DNA from: Cytophagaceae bacterium
GTDB taxonomy: Bacteria; Bacteroidota; Bacteroidia; Cytophagales; Spirosomataceae
Length of the DNA stretch: 64,000 bases
Direction: 5' to 3'
NCBI GenBank assembly: GCA_027486845.1
Contig: JAIXOL010000078.1
Span: 1 to 64,000, forward strand
Shown: piece by piece, positions 51,294 through 59,048 of the stretch
How positions within the stretch are numbered: position 1 is the first letter of the stretch
Layout of the letters: every line of letters starts with the position of its first letter
The notes under the pieces: generated by a model
What the model was told of the DNA's origin: nothing
What the model saw: only the letters and a program-made list of their open reading frames with translations
The model's database searches: none
Program-made: the position numbers and the translations under genes

Positions 51294-52172
51294 TTAGCTT
51301 TTCTTTTTCTTAGGAGTTTCAACTACTGGAGCAGCAGCAGGGATTTTTGACTTGATTTCAATGATGCCTTTTTCGATGCCATCTTTAAAAAATTGGTAGG
51401 AAGCATCACCTGTACCAAGAGCTTGAGCTTTTAAGGCAGAACCAAGTGCATCCGAAGATTTTCCAAGTTTATCTAATATTTGTGCTTTAATCCAATTGTT
51501 ACGGAAGTTTTCACGCAAAGCCAAAGATTTGTCAACCAAACCTAATGCTTTGTTTAAATCCAATCCTTTTTGCAACATATAATCTGCTGCCTGTTGGAAT
51601 GTATTTGAAGCTTCATTGTTTTTTTGTGCAACTGCATTTTCGATAGCAGCAACATTATCAACACCAATTGCTAATGAAACCTTAGTTTTTTCCCACGAAA
51701 AACTTAATATAGCTGCATCATCTTTTACATCCGAAAAATCGAAAGTTAAAGTTTCTACTAATGAAATATCTTGCGGGCGAGCTGTTACACGCAAAACATC
51801 GTCAGATGATGAATAATTTTGTTCGGTTACATCAAGTTTTTTACTAAAGATAATTGTCCAGTTTGTTTGTGTTGGAATTGACATGATTGAGTATTTTCCA
51901 GCTTTTAAAACCTGGCCTTGAACCGTAATGTCGCCGGTTGTTTCGATTTTAGTAGAACTATTCGCACCTGTACGATATACTTTATCGAAAGGAATTAGTT
52001 TTCCGAATATCGCACGACCTTTTAATGATGGACGAGAATAATCAATTGAGATTTTGGTTACACCAACCACTTGCGAAATAGCTGCTCCTGGACTTGGAGC
52101 TGGGGTGATTTGTGCAAAAATTGAAGTACCTGATAATAAGCAACTTAGTGCCAATAGAGCAATTTTTTTCAT
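51294..52172 (-). CDS. DUF2911 secreted protein
   Basis: The 292-residue protein has a signal peptide ending in TSIFAQ. The DUF2911 domain (about 25-175) is recognised by ISIDYSRPSLKGRAIFGKLIPFDKVYRTGANSSTKIETTGD and GKYSIMSIPTQTNWTIIFSK. The C-terminal part has helical hairpins with TPR-like spacing (AADYMLQKGLDLNKALGLVDKSLALRENFRNNWIKAQIL) and a Lys-rich end. Its role is unknown. It is divergent from the NUDIX gene. Confidence 0.9.
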   Translation of the reverse strand: MKKIALLALSCLLSGTSIFAQITPAPSPGAAISQVVGVTKISIDYSRPSLKGRAIFGKLIPFDKVYRTGANSSTKIETTGDITVQGQVLKAGKYSIMSIPTQTNWTIIFSKKLDVTEQNYSSSDDVLRVTARPQDISLVETLTFDFSDVKDDAAILSFSWEKTKVSLAIGVDNVAAIENAVAQKNNEASNTFQQAADYMLQKGLDLNKALGLVDKSLALRENFRNNWIKAQILDKLGKSSDALGSALKAQALGTGDASYQFFKDGIEKGIIEIKSKIPAAAPVVETPKKKKS

Positions 52173-52213
52173 TAGTTAGACTGATTTTGTTGATTTGATG
52201 AACTAAATTCGTA

Positions 52214-52221
52214 CAAATCTA
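52214..52221 (-). promoter_or_regulatory. -7 promoter element for DUF2911 gene
   Basis: On the minus strand the sequence reads TAGATTTG, a perfect TAnnTTTG box, 42 bases before the start codon. A matching -33 element at the ideal spacing was not seen. Confidence 0.4.
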
Positions 52222-52238
52222 CGTATAAAACTCCAAAA

Positions 52239-52772
52239 ATGCACCGCAAGATATTACTTGATTTGCTCGAAAATCATTCGCCGATTGATGAAAACGAGTT
52301 GAAAATGAGAAATGAAACGATTGAATTTGTGAAAACGAATGAAGGTTGTTTTAAGCGTGAACTATTAATTGGCCACGTAACTGGTTCGGCTTGGATAGTA
52401 AATTATGCACGAACCCATGTATTGATGATGCATCACCGAAAACTAAATCGTTGGTTTCAGCCTGGAGGTCATTGTGATGGCGAGCCCGATGTTTTGAATG
52501 TTGCTTTGAAGGAAGCTTATGAAGAAACTGGACTCAAAAATTTCAAAGTAGTTGATGGCGAAGTATATGATGTCGACGTACATCAGATACCAGAAAGGAA
52601 AGATATTCCAGCACACTATCATTATGATGTTCGTTTTTTGATTGAAGCCGATATGAACGAGCAACTAATCATAACGGAAGAATCGAACGATTTATCGTGG
52701 GTTTCGCTCGAAAAAATCGCCGAACACAATGATTCTGAGTCGATTATGAGAATGGTGAGGAAAATTTTGTAA
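52239..52772 (+). CDS. NUDIX hydrolase
   Basis: The 177-residue protein carries the Nudix box in GGHCDGEPDVLNVALKEAYEETGL (about 77-100), fitting G-x5-E-x7-(R/K)-E-x-x-E-E-x-G with Lys in the usual Arg position. The surroundings THVLMMHHRKLNRWFQPGG and HYHYDVRFLIEAD are normal for the family. It hydrolyses a nucleoside diphosphate linked to another moiety, but the substrate is not inferable. It is a single gene divergent from DUF2911. Confidence 0.9.
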   Translation: MHRKILLDLLENHSPIDENELKMRNETIEFVKTNEGCFKRELLIGHVTGSAWIVNYARTHVLMMHHRKLNRWFQPGGHCDGEPDVLNVALKEAYEETGLKNFKVVDGEVYDVDVHQIPERKDIPAHYHYDVRFLIEADMNEQLIITEESNDLSWVSLEKIAEHNDSESIMRMVRKIL

Positions 52773-52831
52773 GAAAACTATAAGGTTTTGCATGTTGGGA
52801 AGTTTCAAAACCTTATAGGTCTTTATAAAAT

Positions 52832-54463
52832 TTATCTGACTATTTTAGTCGAATACTTTAGATTTTCAGCAGTAACTTTCAAAATTACATTTGAAAGAGG
52901 CAAATCATTGATGGCTGGAAGTGTGATTTTACTTTCTTTTGTACTCAAATTCCAGAGTATTTTTCCTGTAAAATCGCTTATCGAGTATTCAAAGTTTGTA
53001 CCGGCATCATTTTTCAAAACCCAAACTTTTGTACTTGTACCATCATTGATTGGGTTTGGGAAAGCTATCACTTCTTGCCCTGATTTTTTCAATTCATTTA
53101 TAAGAGCCTCTAATTCGGCCAATTCATAAGCCTTATCGAAATTTGGTATTCCGTAGCCTAAACGATTGTCGGGATTTGTATATTGATTTGCAGAACGAAT
53201 CAAAAGTTCTCTAACCTGCATATTGGTTAAATTCGGAAATGCTTGCCAAAAACTCGCTGCAAAACCAGCCATCAAAGGCGATGAAAATGAGGTTCCACTA
53301 CTTAATCCGACAGTTCCATTGGTATTGCCAATTGTAGTATTTGCTCCTTGAGCTGATAGCTCTGGTTTTACTCTTCCATCAGTAGATGGTCCATAAGAAC
53401 TAAAGGAAACAATATTTTGTGAACTATTCACTGCACCAACGGCAATAATTGAATCGGCATCGGCGGGTGTCCCTATATACTTCCAACTCCCATTACCTTC
53501 ATTTCCAGCCGAAGCAACTACCAAAATTCCTGCTTGAGCAGCCCAGTCGGCGGCACGCGTAGCTAGTGCACGGTCACCGTTCATATCGGTATATTTATAA
53601 TTTTGAATGGGATTATCAAATTCGGTATAACCTAGTGAAGTATTAATTACGTCAACACCCACACTATCAGCCATTTCCGCACCGAAAAGCCAATTCGCTT
53701 CTTCTCGTTTTGTTTCTGAGGCTACATCTTCGGTCGTTAATAATAAATAACTTGCTTTGTAGGCTGTTCCTACAATTCGACTATTTTCAAAAGCCGCCAT
53801 GCAAGATAAAACATTTGTTCCATGATTGTGATCATTGTAAACGTTTGACTCATTATTTACAAAATCCCAAGTGCCAATAACTCTTTTATCTTTGAATAAA
53901 TCATTGAAAAAAGTTACTTTGTTGGCATTCAAAAAACCAGAATCTAAAACCCCAATCAACATTCCTTCGCCACGAAAGCCTTTTGTGTGCATTTTATCTG
54001 CACCTAGCATCGCAAGTTGAGTTTGAGAAAGTCCATTATCTAAAATGCCTTCGTTTCCAAATTTGTCTTTTGTATTTGTGATTTGAACTTGGTCATTCAA
54101 ACGTGTATTTCTAATATCACCTTTCCCTTCTAAGCCGCGTACAAAAGTAAGATTAAGAATCTTTGCCAAAGTAGTCGCATCGGTCTGAATCAAAGCACCA
54201 TTTATCCAACGAGATTTGTATAATATTTTTGCCCCAGCTTTGGCAATTTCTGACAAATAGCTTGGGTTGGGAGGGAGGTCACGCTCAGTAATTGCTATTT
54301 TTTGATTCGAACGACGTTTAATTGAGCGGTCAGAAAGAAATTCTTTAGGTCGAGATATTGAGTATGGCGAATTTGCTTTGTCTTTGAAAAGTACAAAGTA
54401 TTGGTTTTGTGCAAATGTTGTGTAGGAGGCGAATATGAGTAAACCGAGTATATAACGTTTCAT
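52832..54463 (-). CDS. Secreted subtilisin-like serine protease with T9SS sorting domain
   Basis: The 543-residue S8 peptidase has a signal peptide ending in TTFAQ and an inhibitor-type propeptide (about 20-120). The catalytic triad is D174 in GVLDSGF, H214 in DHNHGTNV and S392 in SSGTSFSSP, with the oxyanion Asn N321 in ASAGNEG. The C-terminus (about 460-543) is a type IX sorting domain that opens FPNPINDGTSTKVWVL. It is likely released or held at the surface to digest proteins. A loner between NUDIX and mnmA. Confidence 0.95.
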   Translation of the reverse strand: MKRYILGLLIFASYTTFAQNQYFVLFKDKANSPYSISRPKEFLSDRSIKRRSNQKIAITERDLPPNPSYLSEIAKAGAKILYKSRWINGALIQTDATTLAKILNLTFVRGLEGKGDIRNTRLNDQVQITNTKDKFGNEGILDNGLSQTQLAMLGADKMHTKGFRGEGMLIGVLDSGFLNANKVTFFNDLFKDKRVIGTWDFVNNESNVYNDHNHGTNVLSCMAAFENSRIVGTAYKASYLLLTTEDVASETKREEANWLFGAEMADSVGVDVINTSLGYTEFDNPIQNYKYTDMNGDRALATRAADWAAQAGILVVASAGNEGNGSWKYIGTPADADSIIAVGAVNSSQNIVSFSSYGPSTDGRVKPELSAQGANTTIGNTNGTVGLSSGTSFSSPLMAGFAASFWQAFPNLTNMQVRELLIRSANQYTNPDNRLGYGIPNFDKAYELAELEALINELKKSGQEVIAFPNPINDGTSTKVWVLKNDAGTNFEYSISDFTGKILWNLSTKESKITLPAINDLPLSNVILKVTAENLKYSTKIVR

Positions 54464-54519
54464 AAATTAATTGTAAAGTTTTCTATATAACGTAATAAGA
54501 ATAGAAATCTTTTGTCAAA

Positions 54520-54566
54520 AAAGGTAAGGCTACTTAATATTTTGAATTTAAGTAGCCTTACACTAA
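54520..54566 (-). terminator. Terminator after mnmA
   Basis: Perfect 14-base arms GTAAGGCTACTTAA/TTAAGTAGCCTTAC enclose a ten-base loop. On the minus strand CTTTTTTG follows. It lies about 40 bases after the mnmA stop. Confidence 0.85.
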
Positions 54567-54600
54567 ATTATTTGAACAAAATTGGGTTTTTTACTAAAAT

Positions 54601-55731
54601 TTATTTCTGAACTTGATCAAAAACTGAGTTTTGATTAAAACTTTTTAAAATCCAACCACCGCCAACAACATCATCGCCTTCATAAAAAACCGCTGCTTGA
54701 CCAGGAGCAATTCCGCTGACGGGTTCGTTGAAAATCACTTTCATTTTATCTCCTTCTTGTATGATTGTGGCTGACGAACCATCGTGTTTATATCTGATTT
54801 TGGTGGTTGTTTCTAAACTCAATCCATTCAAATCGGCATATTTTTGCATTACGATTTTACCAACCATCATACCATCTTTATCCAACGATTTTTCGTGACC
54901 CAAAACTACTTCGTTGGTGTCCTTTCTGATTTCGGTAACAAACATAGGCGTTCCGAAAGCAATTCCTAAGCCTTTCCTTTGTCCAATCGTATAAAAAGGA
55001 TAACCTTCGTGTTTGCCTACTACTTTTCCATCTTCCAAAACAAAATTTCCACCTTTTACTCTTTCTTCCAAACCTTCAACCCGACGTTTTAAGAAACCTC
55101 TATAATCATTGTCAGGCACGAAGCATATTTCGTAAGATTCTTTTTTGTTTACCAAATCGTAGAATTCTTTTTGAGTTGCCATTTCTCGAATTTCTGATTT
55201 TTTCAAATATCCCAAAGGTAATTTTGTACGTGCCAAACTTTCCTGTGAAACTCCCCAAAGTACATAACTTTGGTCTTTCCAAGTATCAGTTCCTTTCGAT
55301 ATTACGTATCTTGAATTTTCTTTACGCACATTAGCGTAGTGTCCAGTGGCAATATATTCACAATCAAGCTTATCGGCACGGCGAAGCAGCGAGTCCCATT
55401 TGATGTGCGTATTACACAATACACACGGGTTTGGTGTACGTCCTTCTAAATATTCACCAGTGAAGTGGTCGATAACATAATCGCCAAATTCTTCACGAAT
55501 ATCCAATATATAATGTGGAAAACCTAAATTTACGGCAATGTTTCGTGCGTCGTTGATTGAGTCGAGGCTACAACATCCTGTTTCTTTTTTACTACCACCT
55601 GATGAAGCATAATCCCATGTCTTCATGGTCATACCGATTACTTCGTAGCCTTCTTCGTGGAGCATAACTGCTGCCAACGAACTGTCTATACCGCCACTCA
55701 TGGCGACTAAAATTCTTCCGTGTTTGCTCAT
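54601..55731 (-). CDS. mnmA: tRNA-specific 2-thiouridylase
   Basis: The 376-residue enzyme places sulfur on U34 of tRNA-Lys, Glu and Gln. PP-loop motif is VAMSGGIDSSLAA (about 8-20). The two catalytic cysteines are in NPCVLCNTHIKWDSLL and ESYEICFVPDNDY. Other marks are ATGHYANVR, KDQSYVLWGV and YTIGQRKGLGIAFG. Length fits the family. The promoter region upstream contains repeat sequence. Confidence 0.97.
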   Translation of the reverse strand: MSKHGRILVAMSGGIDSSLAAVMLHEEGYEVIGMTMKTWDYASSGGSKKETGCCSLDSINDARNIAVNLGFPHYILDIREEFGDYVIDHFTGEYLEGRTPNPCVLCNTHIKWDSLLRRADKLDCEYIATGHYANVRKENSRYVISKGTDTWKDQSYVLWGVSQESLARTKLPLGYLKKSEIREMATQKEFYDLVNKKESYEICFVPDNDYRGFLKRRVEGLEERVKGGNFVLEDGKVVGKHEGYPFYTIGQRKGLGIAFGTPMFVTEIRKDTNEVVLGHEKSLDKDGMMVGKIVMQKYADLNGLSLETTTKIRYKHDGSSATIIQEGDKMKVIFNEPVSGIAPGQAAVFYEGDDVVGGGWILKSFNQNSVFDQVQK

Positions 55732-55782
55732 TTTGGTTACTGCGTTGGTTCAATGCCAACCGTTTTAGTGCTTATGCACAAT

Positions 55783-55806
55783 TAAGAATTAAGAATGAAG
55801 AATTGT
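55783..55806. repeat. AATTAAGAATT repeat with GTGC/GCAC hairpin
   Basis: A GTGCttatGCAC hairpin (55771-55782) followed by AATTAAGAATTAAGAATGAA lies in front of mnmA on the minus strand. The arrangement recurs in front of the RhlE-like gene near 62374-62415. Confidence 0.55.
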
Positions 55807-55900
55807 TTATCTTGCAAAATTACTCAACAGAATTTGATTATGAATAGTTCTGAGGTAATTTTGAGACAAAGAATTAGAATTGAATAAAAACTTCAGTCGG

Positions 55901-55981
55901 AACTTCGGCTTCGCTCAGTTACGGGCTTTGACTTCATTTGGTAACTGAGCGGAGCCGAAGCTACCAAATGAAGTCGAAGTT
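55901..55981. repeat. Composite repeat with interleaved inverted arms
   Basis: Three pairs of inverted arms interlock. CTTCGGCTTCGCTCAGTTAC (55903-55922) pairs with 55941-55960 with one mismatch. GACTTCATTTGGTA (55930-55943) pairs perfectly with 55962-55975. AACTTCGGCTTC (55901-55912) pairs with 55970-55981 with one mismatch. The first two cannot form together as simple hairpins, so alternative folds or a pseudoknot are possible. Confidence 0.7.
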
Positions 55982-56006
55982 CACGAAATCGTAAATCAAA
56001 AAGATA

Positions 56007-56609
56007 ATGTCATTAAAAACACTGGTAAAAGTAAGTAATATAACCAATTTGTCGGATGCACGTTATTGTGCAGGTATGGGCGTAGAAATGATTGGTTTTG
56101 TGATGGATAAGTTTTCAGTAGATTATACTTCGCCCGAAAAAATGAAAGAAATAAAATCTTGGGTGGCAGGTGTAAAAATTGTTGGTGAAACTCAAGGTGC
56201 TGATTATGAGGATGTAAAGGCTTTGGTTGAGGTATACGAAATAGATTTTCTACAAATTTCTGAAGCTAGACTTTTACCACAAATTGTTGATTTAGGGAAG
56301 CCAATTATCCTAAAACTTGAATTTGAGAGTGCACATTTCGAAGATTATTTAGAAAGATATTCACAATTTGTAGAATTCTTTTTGGTCGGTGGAGGAGATC
56401 TCTCAGATTTTGCTCGTTATACACTCAAAGAATACACCTTCAATTACTCAATAGTTTTAGATTTTGGAATTACTTCTGAAAATGTAAGCGAACTTCTTGA
56501 TGAAATGCAAATCAAAGGAATTGCACTGAAAGGTAGCAGCGAAATTCGACCAGGTTATAAAGATTATGATGAATTGAGCGAAATTCTGGAAGTTTTAGAA
56601 GAAGATTGA
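56007..56609 (+). CDS. TrpF-like (phosphoribosylanthranilate-isomerase-like) protein
   Basis: The 200-residue protein has a TrpF-type TIM-barrel pattern: LVKVSNITNLSDARYCAGMGVEMIGFVMD, then YTSPEKMKEIKSW, FLQIS and a closing GIALKGSSEIRPGYKDYDEL that matches the last strand of TrpF (ALKGSSE.RPG.KD). The catalytic Cys of TrpF in K-x-C-G is Ser here (KVSN). LDFG may supply the Asp general acid. It is about 200 residues, like TrpF. No trp genes are adjacent. It is probably a paralogue with altered chemistry or substrate. Confidence 0.65.
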   Translation: MSLKTLVKVSNITNLSDARYCAGMGVEMIGFVMDKFSVDYTSPEKMKEIKSWVAGVKIVGETQGADYEDVKALVEVYEIDFLQISEARLLPQIVDLGKPIILKLEFESAHFEDYLERYSQFVEFFLVGGGDLSDFARYTLKEYTFNYSIVLDFGITSENVSELLDEMQIKGIALKGSSEIRPGYKDYDELSEILEVLEED

Positions 56610-56810
56610 TAGTTCAGAAACTCCAAAAGATAGATTGTTAGTGCTATTTTTTGGAGTTTAGATTCCTCTAAAGTTCATTTATTTTGCGTTATATCTTCCA
56701 AATTTTGCCATTCCTACATTTAGTTTCCAAAATCCTCATCAAAAAAATCCCTTTGACATTATTTTTTTCCATTCATGTAGTTTGCATTACATAGTACCGT
56801 CTTAAGCCTA

Positions 56811-56818
56811 TATCTTTG
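56811..56818 (+). promoter_or_regulatory. -7 promoter element of the PspC cassette
   Basis: TATCTTTG is a perfect TAnnTTTG box 67 bases before the first PspC start. TTTG at 56781-56784 is a possible -33 element but the spacing (26) is long. Confidence 0.45.
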
Positions 56819-56885
56819 TTTCATCAATCACACAAACAGTGGTTGATTTAAAAAGAAAAACAAACATATAAATAATATTAAGACA

Positions 56886-57119
56886 ATGGAAAAGCGATTG
56901 GGCGGCACTCCGCTATTTAGAATTAAATCAAACAAAATGATAGGTGGTGTAGCGACTGGTTTAGCTGAGTATTTCAATCTCGATGTAACACTCGTACGTG
57001 TATTGTTGGTTGTAGCATTCTTTACTCCGATTCCTGCAGTCATTCCTTACATTGTTCTCTGGATTGTGATGCCAACCAAAGAATCAGCACAAATTGCAAA
57101 GTTAATTATACACCAGTAA
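56886..57119 (+). CDS. PspC-domain membrane protein (short)
   Basis: The 77-residue product is essentially one PspC domain: KRLGGTPLFRIKSNKMIGGVATGLAEYFNLDVTLVRVLLVVAFFTPIPAVIPYIVLWIVMP, with the motif G-G-V-x-x-G-L-A-x-Y-F and one to two hydrophobic segments. PspC proteins sense envelope damage in the phage-shock response. A second PspC gene lies 95 bases downstream, then a toastrack-domain gene. Confidence 0.93.
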   Translation: MEKRLGGTPLFRIKSNKMIGGVATGLAEYFNLDVTLVRVLLVVAFFTPIPAVIPYIVLWIVMPTKESAQIAKLIIHQ

Positions 57120-57214
57120 ATTAACAATCACATAAAAAGCTTTCGCTGAAAGCGATTGCCGACCAGCGAAGGCTTGCAAAAAAATAATCTAACAAAACAA
57201 ATATATTTAGGGCT

Positions 57215-57709
57215 ATGGAAAAGAAATTGTATAGAATCAAAAACCGTCAAGCGATGCTCGGCGGAGTTTCGCAAGGTCTGTCTGAGTATTTTAATATAGA
57301 TGTTACTCTAATTCGAGTAGTTTTTGTATTATTGTTTTTTACTCCTGTACCTGCATTTTTTGCCTATTTTATCCTATGGGTGGTTTTACCTGTAAAACAT
57401 GATTATGGCTTTTCTGGAATAGGAGACTCACGAACGTTCAATTCAACAAATGATATTAATTCTCAAACTTCAAATTTTAATTTTATGAGCAGTCAAAATC
57501 AAAAAAACAATTTAGTAGGTGGGGCAGTACTAATTATCTTGGGTATTATCTTTTCGTTCAAGACATTTTTTCATATTAATTTATGGCACTATATTAGTCA
57601 AATGTGGCCTTTGGTTTTGATTGGTTTCGGGGTTTGGCTTATAGTTAAAGACAGAAAAGACGATAATTTCACCAATTTTACGAATAACGATAGTTCTTCA
57701 AATTTGTAA
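57215..57709 (+). CDS. PspC-domain membrane protein with C-terminal membrane module
   Basis: The 164-residue protein has a PspC domain at residues 1-62 (AMLGGVSQGLSEYFNIDVTLIRVVFVLLFFTPVPAFFAYFILWVVLPV). An Asn/Ser-rich linker of about 35 residues follows. The second membrane module is NLVGGAVLIILGIIFSFKTFF and MWPLVLIGFGVWLIVKDRK, which resembles the DUF5668 or LiaF N-terminal module. It shares its first domain with the gene before it and its second with the gene after it. Confidence 0.9.
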   Translation: MEKKLYRIKNRQAMLGGVSQGLSEYFNIDVTLIRVVFVLLFFTPVPAFFAYFILWVVLPVKHDYGFSGIGDSRTFNSTNDINSQTSNFNFMSSQNQKNNLVGGAVLIILGIIFSFKTFFHINLWHYISQMWPLVLIGFGVWLIVKDRKDDNFTNFTNNDSSSNL

Positions 57710-57720
57710 AATAATTATAC

Positions 57721-57856
57721 AAATCCTGTAAGATTCTGAGTAGTCCATGGTCAACGGTTGGCAGTCCACAGTTTCATAGAGTGCTTTTTGTAAGTATTTT
57801 ATCAAACAAATAACTGCGAATCAGCAACTCTAACTGCTAAAAACTTACAGGATTTT
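57721..57856 (+). terminator. Large-loop terminator with repeat inserted
   Basis: Arms AAATCCTGTAAG (57721-57732) and CTTACAGGATTT (57844-57855) pair perfectly and are followed by six or more T. The 111-base loop contains a GTCCATGG..GTCCACAG-type dispersed repeat, suggesting a repeat inserted into the loop of an older terminator. Confidence 0.55.
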
Positions 57857-57893
57857 TTATTTCAAATCACAATTTTTTAATCAAAATAAAAAC

Positions 57894-58895
57894 ATGGAAC
57901 GTAAAAGTAATATTTTCTGGGGAGCAATACTTATCGTGTTGGGCTTCTTGTTTCTCGGTACAAACCTTGATTGGTTTGAGTTAAATTGGACATTCCGTAA
58001 AATTGCTCAATTTTGGCCAATTATGTTGATTTTAGCTGGTGTAGCAGCATTTTTAAGTCATAAAAAAAGTATCTATAACGCAACTTCGGCACTTTTGATT
58101 GCCTTTGCCATTCCACTCGGAATCTTTACGTGTGTGGATGATGGTGTAAAAGATATAAAAGATGAAATCAGTGATGGAATCAATATAGATATTGATGATT
58201 TTGATGATGAAGAAGATGATTATTCATCAAACTCGGATACAACTAAAGGTGATAGAAATAAGCAATATTTTGCTGTCGAAATGACACCTGAAGTAAAAGA
58301 AGCAACTTTAAAACTTGGTGGTGGTGCAGCCGAATTTGATTTGGAAGAGTCACCTAATAGACTTTTCGAGGCTACAACTTTACTGAATTTTAAAAATGGC
58401 TATACTTTGGAGGAGGAAACGATTGATGGAAGAAAAGTAATTAACTTTTCGATGAAGGATAAAAAAGCTAAAGATTTTAATTTTGGGGAGGATAATAACA
58501 TTAATAATGATGTATTGTTAAAACTAAGCACAGCACCAGTTTGGAATATTGATATGGGAATCGGTGCTGGTGAATTAGATTTTGATTTTACAAATTATAA
58601 AGTTAAAAAACTTGACATCGAGACTGGAGTGGCATCAGTTGATATAAAACTGGGCGATAAACAAGATAAAGTTGATGTAGATATTGAGTCGGGTGTGGCA
58701 AGTGTTAAAATCAAAGTACCTGAAAGTGTAGGTTGTGAAATCAAGATGGACGGAGCATTAAACGCCAAAGATTTTGATAATTTCGAGAAAATAAAAGGCG
58801 GAGTTTGGCAAACCAAAGGTTTCGACAAAACCACAAAAAAAATATATTTAAATGTTGATAGTGGACTTTCTTCTTTAAAAGTTGACCGTTATTAA
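57894..58895 (+). CDS. LiaF/toastrack-domain membrane protein
   Basis: The 333-residue protein has three to four N-terminal hydrophobic segments (FWGAILIVLGFLFLGTNL, FWPIMLILAGVAAFL, ATSALLIAFAIPLGIFTC), an acidic linker rich in Asp and Glu (about 90-118) and a C-terminal beta-helix-like region (about 125-333). The tandem repeats IETGVASVDIKLGD and IESGVASVKIKVPE are typical of the toastrack/LiaF-C fold. LiaF-type proteins regulate envelope stress signalling. Here no LiaRS sensor pair is adjacent, but two PspC genes are. Confidence 0.85.
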   Translation: MERKSNIFWGAILIVLGFLFLGTNLDWFELNWTFRKIAQFWPIMLILAGVAAFLSHKKSIYNATSALLIAFAIPLGIFTCVDDGVKDIKDEISDGINIDIDDFDDEEDDYSSNSDTTKGDRNKQYFAVEMTPEVKEATLKLGGGAAEFDLEESPNRLFEATTLLNFKNGYTLEEETIDGRKVINFSMKDKKAKDFNFGEDNNINNDVLLKLSTAPVWNIDMGIGAGELDFDFTNYKVKKLDIETGVASVDIKLGDKQDKVDVDIESGVASVKIKVPESVGCEIKMDGALNAKDFDNFEKIKGGVWQTKGFDKTTKKIYLNVDSGLSSLKVDRY

Positions 58896-58897
58896 TT

Positions 58898-58980
58898 TTT
58901 TAGTCTTCAGTTTGTAATTTTCAGTTGGTAACCAAAAATGCCAACTCAATACTACCGACTGAAGACTTAATTGTTTTTTT
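58898..58980 (+). terminator. Large-loop terminator after toastrack gene
   Basis: AGTCTTCAGT (58902-58911) pairs with ACTGAAGACT (58958-58967), with inner AGTTGG/CCAACT arms, and is followed by TTAATTGTTTTTTT. It ends the PspC cassette before the Lnb gene. Confidence 0.65.
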
Positions 58981-59021
58981 ACTAAATCCTGTCAATCTTT
59001 TAATCCTACCAAATCTTAGTT

Positions 59022-59029
59022 TATATTTG
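59022..59029 (+). promoter_or_regulatory. -7 promoter element of the Lnb-type gene
   Basis: TATATTTG is a perfect TAnnTTTG box 19 bases before the start codon, giving a very short leader. Confidence 0.5.
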
Positions 59030-59048
59030 CAGAAAACCATTATTCTGC

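Noticed and set aside
55901-55981. Possible phage or integron attachment site.
   Set aside because: No integrase, direct-repeat duplication or cassette genes are nearby.
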